Origin: Actinophytocola oryzae
GTDB lineage: Bacteria; Actinomycetota; Actinomycetes; Mycobacteriales; Pseudonocardiaceae
DNA length: 64,000 nucleotides
NCBI RefSeq assembly: GCF_004364325.1
Contig: NZ_SOCP01000019.1
Span: 62,001-126,000, forward strand
Direction: 5' to 3'
Below, piece by piece: positions 8,002-14,552 of this stretch. The first letter of the stretch is position 1, and every line of letters begins with the position of its first letter. The notes under the pieces are model-generated. The model saw only the letters and a program-made list of their open reading frames with translations. It was not told the origin of the DNA and did no database searches. The translations under genes were made by a program, and so were the position numbers.

Positions 8002-8046
8002 TGGCAGGATTTTGTGGCACAAGGTCTGTTCTGCCACTGTTGGCAG
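8002..8046. promoter_or_regulatory. Cluster of TGGCA/TGCCA motifs upstream of the AdpA-like regulator
   Basis: Between the AraC regulator start and the small membrane protein gene, TGGCA occurs at 8002, 8015 and 8041 and TGCCA at 8032. The last two form the inverted repeat CTGCCA-N4-TGGCAG (8031-8046). The Streptomyces AdpA consensus is known as TGGCSNGWWY; the site at 8002 (TGGCAGGATT) fits nine of ten positions. Autoregulation or control of the divergent small gene is an inference. Confidence 0.5.
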
Positions 8047-8073
8047 CAACGCGACGTGCGCAAAATTAGTGCC

Positions 8074-8232
8074 ATGGAACTTCTCATCACCGCCCTCATC
8101 GTCGGATTCGTCGTCTACGGCCTGGAGCGCAACAACGCCAGGCAGGTCACCCATCCTCATCTGGCAGGAAGCACGGACGTGCGGGACCGTGACCAGGAAC
8201 GCCTCTCGACGGAGCTGCTGGGTCGCGCGTGA
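8074..8232 (+). CDS. Small single-span membrane protein, unknown function
   Basis: This 52-aa peptide starts MELLITALIVGFVVYGLERN, giving one N-terminal membrane span followed by a polar, charged tail. The ATG at 8074 is chosen because translation from the more upstream in-frame ATG at 8014 would put a cysteine-rich, unlikely segment in front of the membrane span and read through the TGGCA motif cluster. The gene is divergent from the AdpA-like regulator and shares its promoter region. I do not recognise a family. Codon use looks coding (third positions mostly C/G). Confidence 0.6.
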   Translation: MELLITALIVGFVVYGLERNNARQVTHPHLAGSTDVRDRDQERLSTELLGRA

Positions 8233-8278
8233 ACGGCGGACCGGACCCGTAGAACTGCCCGTTGACCGGGACATGCAC

Positions 8279-8308
8279 GGCTGGGATGCTCAAGGAAACA
8301 TTCCAGCC
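8279..8308. promoter_or_regulatory. Inverted repeat GGCTGG-N18-CCAGCC upstream of the dehydrogenase
   Basis: The two six-base arms at 8279-8284 and 8303-8308 lie 24-53 bp before the short-chain dehydrogenase start. The spacing could suit either a dimeric repressor site or an RNA hairpin in the leader. A GGGAG ribosome-binding site follows a few bases before the ATG at 8332. No regulator is assigned. Confidence 0.3.
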
Positions 8309-8331
8309 GGATTGTATGTACGGGAGTCGTC

Positions 8332-9198
8332 ATGGCACGACAGGCTCGGTCCCTGGTCGGCAAGGTTGTGGTCATCACCGGTGGCGCACGGGGAATCGGC
8401 GCCGCCACCGCGTCGGCGGTGGCAAGACTCGGGGCCTCGGTCGCCATCGGCGACCTGGACCTCGACCTGGCCAAGGGCACCGCGGACGAGATCGACGGCG
8501 ACACGCTGGCCCTGCCGCTGGACGTCACCGACCACGCCAGGTTCACCCAGTTCCTCGACGAGGTCGAGAAGCAGCTCGGCCCCATCGACGTGCTCGTCAA
8601 CAACGCCGGGATCATGCGACTCGGCCCGTTCGAGGACGAGGACGACCGCTCGACCGCCCAGCAGCTGGCCATCAACCTGCACGCCGTCATCCACGGCACA
8701 CGCGAGGCCGTGAAGCGCATGCGGCCGCGCGGGACCGGGCACATCGTCAACATCGCCTCGGCGGCGGGTAAGGCGGGCTTCCCCGGTGGGGCGACCTACT
8801 GCGCGACCAAGCACGGGGTCGTCGGGCTCTCCGAGGCGGTGCGCGTCGAGCTGCGCGGGTCCGGGGTCGAGATGTCGGTGGTCATGCCCGCGGTCGTACG
8901 CACGGAGCTGGCCGTCGGGCTGACCGAGTCGCGGTTCATCAAGCCGGTCGAGCCGTCGGAGGTCGCGGACGCGATCGTGGCCGCCCTGCGGTACCCCAGG
9001 TTCGAGGTGTTCGTGCCGCGTTCGCTCGACGCGACGTTCCGGATCACCAGGATGCTGCCGAGGCGAGCCGCGGAGTGGGTGGCGCGTACTTTCAAGAGCG
9101 ACCAGGTGCTGTTCGGCGCATCGCCGGAGGCACGCGAGGAGTACGAGGCCCGTGCCGCCGCGAGCGCGCCGGGTGCCGAGCGGGAGAGCACCGGATGA
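8332..9198 (+). CDS. Short-chain dehydrogenase/reductase (SDR family)
   Basis: This is a 288-aa classical SDR. The cofactor motif TGGARGIG is at residues 16-23, NNAG at 90-93, and the catalytic Ser143, Tyr156 and Lys160 are present (YCATK). Asp41 after the second strand (IGDLDLD) suggests a preference for NAD(H). The C-terminal extension of about 40 residues beyond the core resembles steroid/fatty-acyl SDRs of actinobacteria. Its stop overlaps the ATG of the aldehyde dehydrogenase (ATGA), so both probably act on one alcohol-aldehyde-acid route. The substrate is unknown. Confidence 0.92.
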   Translation: MARQARSLVGKVVVITGGARGIGAATASAVARLGASVAIGDLDLDLAKGTADEIDGDTLALPLDVTDHARFTQFLDEVEKQLGPIDVLVNNAGIMRLGPFEDEDDRSTAQQLAINLHAVIHGTREAVKRMRPRGTGHIVNIASAAGKAGFPGGATYCATKHGVVGLSEAVRVELRGSGVEMSVVMPAVVRTELAVGLTESRFIKPVEPSEVADAIVAALRYPRFEVFVPRSLDATFRITRMLPRRAAEWVARTFKSDQVLFGASPEAREEYEARAAASAPGAERESTG

Positions 9199-10739
9199 GT
9201 CCGCTGACGGATGGTTTGCTGAGCACGCTCGCGGCTCGTGTCTGTTCGTCCACTTCGGACACGTACACGACGGTGGAGGTGTTCACCGGCGGACCGCTGG
9301 CGACGCTGCCCGAGTCGTCGGTGGCTGATGTGCACACGGCGTACGAGCGGGTTGGTCGTGCGCAGCGGGTGTGGGCCGCGCTGCCGTTGGACGATCGGCT
9401 CGCCGTGTTCCACCGGTTTCACAAGCTGCTGCTTCGTGAGCGCGAGACGATGGCGGACCTGCTGCAGGCGGAGACCGGGAAGGCTCGGCGGGATGCCTTC
9501 GAGGAGCTGAGCGAGCCCGCCCTGGTGACCAGCTACTACCTGCGTTCCGCTCGGCGGCTGCTGCGGCCTCGGAAGCGGGCGGGGCTCGTGCCCGGGGCGG
9601 TCGCGGTTCGCGAGTTGCGGCAGCCCAAGGGGGTTGTCGGGATCATCTCGCCTTGGAACTATCCGTTCGCGTTGTCGTTCGGTGATCTTGTTCCGGCGTT
9701 GGTCGCGGGGAACGGGGTGGTGTTGAAGCCGGACAGTCAGACCGCGTTGAGTCCGCTCTTCGGGGCTGAGCTGTTGTATCGGGCGGGTCTGCCCGTTGAT
9801 TTGTTGGCCGTCGTGTTGGGGGACGGGCCGGGGGTTGGTGGGGCGATTGTCGACACGTGTGACTACATCGGGTTCACGGGGTCGTCTCGTACTGGTGCGT
9901 TGATCGCGGCGCAGGCGGGGGCTCGGTTGGTTGGGTGTTCGCTCGAGCTTGGCGGTAAGAATCCGTTGATCGTGCTTGATGACGCGGACATCGCGGCTAC
10001 TGCTCGGTCGGCGGTACGTGGGTGTTTTGCCAATGCCGGGCAGTTGTGCCTGTCGCTGGAGCGGGTTTATGTGCCTGAGGGGCTTTTTGATCGGTTTGCT
10101 GCCACGTTCGTGGATGAGGTTGAGCTTTTGCGGCAGGGGGCTGGGTACGGGTATGAGGTGGATGTCGGGTCGTTGAGTTCTCAGCGGGCTTTGAAGACTG
10201 TGTCGGAGCATGTGGATGATGCTCGGGCCAAGGGGGCTACCGTTCTTGTGGGGGGTCGACCTCGGCCTGATCTTGGGCCTTTCTTCTATGAGCCGACTGT
10301 GCTTACCGGGGTGACGCCGGAGATGTCGTGTTTCATGGATGAGACGTTCGGGCCGGTTGTTTCGCTTTATTCTTATTCTTCGGTTGATGATGCTGTTGCG
10401 TTGGCCAATGATACTGCTTTTGGGTTGAATGCCAGTGTTTATGGGCGGGATGTGGTGCGGGCTGGGGCTGTGGCTGCTCGTCTTCGAGTTGGGTCAGCCA
10501 ATGTGAATGATGGGTATGCTTCGGCTTTTGGGAGTACCGATGCGCCTATGGGCGGGATGGGGGCTTCTGGGCTTGGGCGGCGGCATGGGGCGGAGGGGTT
10601 GTTGCGGTATACCGAGGTTCAGGCTGTGGCTGTCAAGCGGGTGGAGATGTTGAATCCGCCTCGGTGGGTGCCTTATCGGGTGTTCTCGAAGTCGATGGCT
10701 GCGACGCTTCGGGTGATGAAGGCGTTGCGGCTTCGTTGA
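9195..10739 (+). CDS. gabD2: Succinate-semialdehyde dehydrogenase-like aldehyde dehydrogenase (GabD2 type)
   Basis: This is a 514-aa NAD(P)+-dependent aldehyde dehydrogenase. Visible are the ISPWNYPFALSFGDLVPALV substrate/cofactor region, GFTGSSRTG, the general-base Glu in SLELGGKNP (about residue 250), the catalytic Cys in FANAGQLCLS (about residue 284) and the ETFGPVVSLY block. Overall layout resembles mycobacterial GabD2 succinate-semialdehyde dehydrogenase, though medium- or long-chain aldehydes are possible. The ATG overlaps the SDR stop. The base composition is odd: the first part uses C/G-ending codons like its neighbours, but from about 9,600 onwards codons shift to G/T endings (ttt, gat, gct, tat), a trend that continues past the stop. 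Confidence 0.87.
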   Translation: MSPLTDGLLSTLAARVCSSTSDTYTTVEVFTGGPLATLPESSVADVHTAYERVGRAQRVWAALPLDDRLAVFHRFHKLLLRERETMADLLQAETGKARRDAFEELSEPALVTSYYLRSARRLLRPRKRAGLVPGAVAVRELRQPKGVVGIISPWNYPFALSFGDLVPALVAGNGVVLKPDSQTALSPLFGAELLYRAGLPVDLLAVVLGDGPGVGGAIVDTCDYIGFTGSSRTGALIAAQAGARLVGCSLELGGKNPLIVLDDADIAATARSAVRGCFANAGQLCLSLERVYVPEGLFDRFAATFVDEVELLRQGAGYGYEVDVGSLSSQRALKTVSEHVDDARAKGATVLVGGRPRPDLGPFFYEPTVLTGVTPEMSCFMDETFGPVVSLYSYSSVDDAVALANDTAFGLNASVYGRDVVRAGAVAARLRVGSANVNDGYASAFGSTDAPMGGMGASGLGRRHGAEGLLRYTEVQAVAVKRVEMLNPPRWVPYRVFSKSMAATLRVMKALRLR

Positions 10740-10929
10740 TCGGTCGCTTGTCGCCTGTCGTCGGCCTGTTGCTTGTCGGTTCTCGTGGCCGTCGGCTTCT
10801 CGTTGAGTGTCGGTGCTTGCCGTTACGCTGGAGTTTGGGGGGCCGGCGGCCGTGGTCGATCTTGCGCGTCCGAGTTTTCGCTGGTCAGTGACCCTTTGCG
10901 GGTTGACTGGTTGACCCGTTGCCCACGTT

Positions 10930-11092
10930 GTTCGGTGGTTGCGGCGGGGACTTTACGGACGGCGACTCACACCTCAAGGGCGCCTTCGGCGTCGGCTCCG
11001 CCACCCTTGACCTGCGAGTCTCCGCCGCCCTGGGCAGCCACCTCCGGGGGCAGGCTGGCGCCTGCCTGCCCCGCCCCCCACAACCACCGAAC
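10930..11092. repeat. 163-bp element bounded by 12-bp perfect inverted repeats
   Basis: GTTCGGTGGTTG (10930-10941) is the exact reverse complement of CAACCACCGAAC (11081-11092). Partial complementarity continues inward (G/C-rich), and a second hairpin GGGGCAGGC/GCCTGCCCC (11047-11055 and 11064-11072) lies near the right end. It carries no gene. The structure resembles a miniature inverted-repeat or palindromic repeat element; no target-site duplication is evident. Confidence 0.55.
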
Positions 11093-11200
11093 CCGATCAC
11101 TGGACTCCAGCCATTCACCACCCCACAGGATTGAGTCGACCAAACCCCTCTCCACACGCCAACCCCCACCGGCTCCCCCCGCCCCACCGGGCCTCCGTAC

Positions 11201-11320
11201 CGAAGGACGCCTTCCTAACGGTGGGCGTTACGAAGGCGTCCTTCGTAACGCTGGGCGTTAGGAAGGCGTCCTTCGTTGCAGTAGGTGCACCGAAGGCGTC
11301 CTTCGGTGCGGTGGGGCCCG
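11201..11320. repeat. 30-bp-period palindromic repeat array (four units)
   Basis: The 13-mer GAAGGACGCCTTC, or its reverse complement GAAGGCGTCCTTC, begins at 11202, 11232, 11262 and 11292, exactly 30 bp apart. Two intervening spacers contain a second palindrome, CGTTA/TAACG-type (for example TAACGC-TGG-GCGTTA at 11246-11260). The same structure recurs at 57859-57901. The elements are intergenic and able to form hairpins; I see no CRISPR-like unique spacers. Confidence 0.8.
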
Positions 11321-11543
11321 GCGTTCCTTGGGGGTGGGGGCACCCTTGTGAACTGGGCATTTCGGGCATGGCTTTCTGTGAACGTGGGAAGAAGTAGCGG
11401 CCAGTCGGCCTCTTGTGAAGTGGACCTTCTGCGGGGAACTATCAGCTATCGGGCGGAAACGGACCGTGAGGGTGGTCTGCCGTCCCCACAACTGAACATC
11501 AACCTCCAGCGCCGGGCTGCCGGCGTCCCCTGCAGGAGGAAGA

Positions 11544-13187
11544 GTGAGACAGACACGCCCGTCCATCGTGGTTGCGGCGCTTGCTGCCGTGGCCCTCGTC
11601 CTGTCGTTGAACGGTTCCGCGGTGTCCGACCCGCAAGGGCGTGCTTCCGCCGAATACCTTGTCACCGGGGTCAAGACCAGCGCGGACCGCAACGCGGTGG
11701 CGGCTACCGGGGCAGCGGTCAACTCCTTCGAGCACGGCATTCTCTACGTCACGGCCACCCCGGACGAGATCGGCGCGATCCAGCGGCTGGGGCTTCGGAC
11801 CGAGCGCGAGGAGGGCATGCCGCAGGCCAGTGACGCCACGCCGCTCGACTTCCCCAGCGCCGACTCGAACTACCACAACTACGCCGAGATGACCGCCGAG
11901 ATCAACCAGGCCGTCGCGGATCATCCGAACATCCTGAGCAAGACCTCCATCGGCACCTCCTACGAGGGTCGGCAGATGGTCGCCCTCAAGATCTCCGACA
12001 ACGTCGGGACCGACGAGGACGAGCCCGAGGTCCTGTTCACGGCTCACCAGCACGCGCGTGAGCACCTCACCATCGAGATGGCGCTCTACCTGCTCGCCCA
12101 GCTGACCGACCTCTACGGCACCGACAGCCACATCACCAACCTGGTCAACAGCCGCGAGATCTGGATCGTCCCCGACCTCAACCCCGACGGCGGTGAGTGG
12201 GACATCCGCACCGGGTCCTACGCGGCCTGGCGCAAGAACCGGCAGCCCAACTCGGGTAGCTCCAACGTCGGCACCGACCTCAACCGCAACTGGCCCTACA
12301 AGTGGGGTTGCTGCGGCGGCTCGTCCGGCAGCACCTCCAGTGAGACCTACCGCGGCCCCTCTGCGGCCAGCTCGCCCGAGGTCACGAACGTCATCAACTT
12401 CGTCAACTCGCGTCGGATCGGTGGCACGCAGCAGATCAAGACCAACATCGACTTCCACACGTTCAGCGAGCTCGTGCTGTGGCCCCTCGGCTACACCAAC
12501 GCGAACACCGGGCCGGACATGACCCAGCAGCAGTACAACACTTTCGCGACGCTCGGTCAGCAGATGGCGGCCACCAACAACTACACGCCCGAGCAGGCCT
12601 CCGACCTCTACATCACCGACGGCTCGATCGACGACTGGCTGTGGGCGACCCAGGGCGTCTATTCCTACACGTTCGAGATGTACCCGTCGAGTGGCGGCAC
12701 CAGCAGCTTCTACCCGCCCGACGAGGTGATCAGCCGTGAGGTCTCCCGCAACCGGGCGGCCGTCCTGCTGCTGGACTACTCGGACTGCCCGGCCCGCGTC
12801 ATCGGCCTGACCTGTGACGGGTCCGAGCCGCCGCCTGCCGGGCCGACGTTCGAGAACACCGCCGACGTCAGCATTCCCGACGCGGGTGCCGCGGTGACCA
12901 GCTCGATCGTCGTCAGCGGGGTCACCGGCAACGCGCCGAACGACCTGCAGGTGTCGGTCGACATCAAGCACACCTTCCGGGGTGACCTCCAGGTCGACCT
13001 GCTCGCGCCGGACGGCACCGCCTACCGGCTGAAGAGCACGTCCACCAGCGACTCCGCCGACAACGTGATCGCCACCTACACGGTGAACGCGTCGAGCGAG
13101 GTCGCGAACGGCACGTGGCGGCTGTCGGTACGCGATCTCTACAGCGTCGACACCGGCTACATCGACTCCTGGAAGCTCACCTTCTAG
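11544..13187 (+). CDS. Secreted M14 zinc carboxypeptidase with C-terminal P domain
   Basis: This is a 547-aa extracellular metallopeptidase that removes C-terminal residues. A Sec signal peptide occupies about residues 1-29, then a short propeptide-like region to about 100, then the M14 domain. Zinc ligands are His170 and Glu173 (HQHAREH) and His305 (DFHTFSEL); substrate-binding NRNW is at 247-250 and the catalytic Glu378 sits in YTFEMYP. Residues from about 436 form a proprotein-convertase P domain (GDLQVDLLAPDGTAYRLK). The GTG at 11544 has AGGAGG five bases upstream. A strong terminator follows. It probably digests environmental protein alongside the next gene. Confidence 0.95.
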   Translation: MRQTRPSIVVAALAAVALVLSLNGSAVSDPQGRASAEYLVTGVKTSADRNAVAATGAAVNSFEHGILYVTATPDEIGAIQRLGLRTEREEGMPQASDATPLDFPSADSNYHNYAEMTAEINQAVADHPNILSKTSIGTSYEGRQMVALKISDNVGTDEDEPEVLFTAHQHAREHLTIEMALYLLAQLTDLYGTDSHITNLVNSREIWIVPDLNPDGGEWDIRTGSYAAWRKNRQPNSGSSNVGTDLNRNWPYKWGCCGGSSGSTSSETYRGPSAASSPEVTNVINFVNSRRIGGTQQIKTNIDFHTFSELVLWPLGYTNANTGPDMTQQQYNTFATLGQQMAATNNYTPEQASDLYITDGSIDDWLWATQGVYSYTFEMYPSSGGTSSFYPPDEVISREVSRNRAAVLLLDYSDCPARVIGLTCDGSEPPPAGPTFENTADVSIPDAGAAVTSSIVVSGVTGNAPNDLQVSVDIKHTFRGDLQVDLLAPDGTAYRLKSTSTSDSADNVIATYTVNASSEVANGTWRLSVRDLYSVDTGYIDSWKLTF

Positions 13188-13193
13188 TGACGT

Positions 13194-13234
13194 CCGGTCG
13201 CCGTCCTCCCCGGAGGACGGCGACCGGCTTTTTT
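13194..13234 (+). terminator. Strong intrinsic terminator after the carboxypeptidase
   Basis: Perfect 16-bp stem CCGGTCGCCGTCCTCC / GGAGGACGGCGACCGG (13194-13209 and 13212-13227) followed by CTTTTTT. It begins seven bases after the stop at 13187 and is the clearest U-tract terminator in the window. It indicates that the serine protease gene downstream has its own promoter or depends on read-through. Confidence 0.92.
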
Positions 13235-13258
13235 GTGCCATTCGAGAAAGGGATGTGG

Positions 13259-14404
13259 ATGACCTCTTGGAAAAAGCGGCTCGCGTTCACGCTCGTGAGC
13301 GTCGTGGCCGTTCTGGGGGCCGCGGCGGGGCAGGCGGTTGCTGCCCCGTCATCAGCGGACGACGTGCAACCGCAGGTCATCGGCGGGACGCCCGCCGCGC
13401 AGGGCGAGTTCCCGTGGATCGTTCGGCTGTCCATGGGCTGTGGCGGTTCGATGATCACCCAGCAGCTGGTGCTGACGGCGGCGCACTGCGTGCCCGCGAC
13501 GGGACCCAACACCAGCATCACGGCCACACTGGGGGCCATCGACCTGCAGGACCCGAACCGGATCGTGGTCCGGTCCGACTACGTGCACCGGGCACCCGGC
13601 GCGGGCGGCCCGCCCGGTGACGACTGGGCGCTGATCCGGCTCGAACACCCGGTCGACGTCCCGACCGTGCCGATCGCCACCACACCGGACCTCGACTCCG
13701 GCACGTTCACCGTCGCCGGCTGGGGCGCGGCCACCGAGGGTGGCCCGCAGCAGCGGTTCCTGCTCAAGGCGCAGGTGCCGTTCATCGACGACGCGCAGTG
13801 CCAGAGCGCGGGCAGCGACTACCTCGACCTCGTGCCGGCCGAGGAGATCTGTGCGGGCAACTGGACCGCGGGCGGCGTGGACACCTGCCAGGGTGACTCC
13901 GGCGGCCCGCTGCTGAACAAGGACGCGAACGGCGAGTGGGTCCTGATCGGCACCACGAGCTGGGGCATCGGCTGCGCCCGCCCGCAGAACCCGGGCGTCT
14001 ACATGCAGGCGAGCTACTTCCACGAGGCGATCCACGCGGCGGCGGCGTCGCTCGGACCGAGGTGCGCGCCCGCGGTCAACACGAACGCGACCGCCATCCC
14101 GGACGTCGGCGAGATCACCAGCGACCTCGCCGTGACCTGCGACGGCAACGCGTCGGGCCAGACCAGGGTGGAGGTCAACATCAACCACTCCTACCGGGGC
14201 GACCTGATCATCGACCTGATCGCGCCGGACGGCACGTCCTACCGGCTCAAGAACGCGAAGGGCGACGACGGCGCGGACGACATCAACGAGTCGTACACCG
14301 TCAACGCGTCGAGCGAGGTCGCGACCGGGACGTGGCACCTGCGGGTGCGTGACATGTTCCGGGGCGACACCGGTTCGCTGAAGAACTGGCGCCTGACCGT
14401 CTAG
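13259..14404 (+). CDS. Secreted trypsin-like serine protease (S1) with C-terminal P domain
   Basis: This is a 381-aa exported protease. The signal peptide spans about residues 1-29 (TSWKKRLAFTLVSVVAVLGA core). The mature N-terminus would be IGGTPAAQGEFPW from residue 41. The triad is His76 (TAAHC), Asp122 (DDWALIRL) and Ser214 (CQGDSGGP); Asp208, six residues before the Ser, predicts cleavage after Arg/Lys. A P domain follows (GDLIIDLIAPDGTSYRLK), very similar to that of the upstream carboxypeptidase. The ATG at 13259 is preferred to 13253 because AAAGGG abuts 13253 but is six bases from 13259. A trypsin producing C-terminal Lys/Arg ends would feed a carboxypeptidase well. Confidence 0.94.
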   Translation: MTSWKKRLAFTLVSVVAVLGAAAGQAVAAPSSADDVQPQVIGGTPAAQGEFPWIVRLSMGCGGSMITQQLVLTAAHCVPATGPNTSITATLGAIDLQDPNRIVVRSDYVHRAPGAGGPPGDDWALIRLEHPVDVPTVPIATTPDLDSGTFTVAGWGAATEGGPQQRFLLKAQVPFIDDAQCQSAGSDYLDLVPAEEICAGNWTAGGVDTCQGDSGGPLLNKDANGEWVLIGTTSWGIGCARPQNPGVYMQASYFHEAIHAAAASLGPRCAPAVNTNATAIPDVGEITSDLAVTCDGNASGQTRVEVNINHSYRGDLIIDLIAPDGTSYRLKNAKGDDGADDINESYTVNASSEVATGTWHLRVRDMFRGDTGSLKNWRLTV

Positions 14405-14421
14405 TCACGTCCGCTCCTCCA

Positions 14422-14456
14422 GAGGGCCACCCCCGGTCTGGCCGGAGGTGGCCCTC
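14422..14456 (+). terminator. Hairpin after the serine protease
   Basis: Ten-base arms GAGGGCCACC (14422-14431) and GGTGGCCCTC (14447-14456) begin 18 bases after the stop codon. There is no U-tract. It probably ends the protease transcript. Confidence 0.6.
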
Positions 14457-14476
14457 CGCGACGTGCACAGGCAAGA

Positions 14477-14488
14477 TAACCGAGGTTA
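14477..14488. promoter_or_regulatory. TAACCGAGGTTA inverted repeat upstream of acyl-CoA ligase
   Basis: TAACC-GA-GGTTA is an inverted repeat 65 bp before the ligase start, located where a promoter is expected between the protease hairpin and the gene. Acyl-CoA-responsive TetR/GntR repressors often bind such short palindromes near fadD genes, but no regulator is identified here. Confidence 0.35.
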
Positions 14489-14552
14489 CTGTGAGGTAGC
14501 GTCGCCGGAGCCGGACGTGGCGGCGCCCTTCGTCGTCTCGAGGAGCAGATCA

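Larger units (their letters stand above)
10740..11543. other. 804-bp non-coding region with repeats
   Basis: No credible gene is visible: open frames here overlap repeats, are proline/arginine-rich and lack ribosome-binding sites. The + strand is G+T-rich up to about 10,930 (a continuation of the skew in the preceding gene), then C+A-rich to about 11,200. It contains a 163-bp inverted-repeat-bounded element, a 30-bp-period palindromic repeat, and an A-richer block around 11,410-11,480 that probably carries the promoter and leader of the carboxypeptidase gene. Confidence 0.7.

Noticed and set aside
11201..11320. CRISPR array
   Set aside because: The period is 30 bp including repeat and spacer, so spacers would be only 17 bp and are themselves palindromic and related; no cas genes are nearby.
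10773..11397. Open reading frames across the long intergenic region
   Set aside because: They run through the palindromic repeats, are Pro/Arg/Ser-rich, have no ribosome-binding site or recognisable fold, and both strands are equally open as expected for GC-rich DNA.
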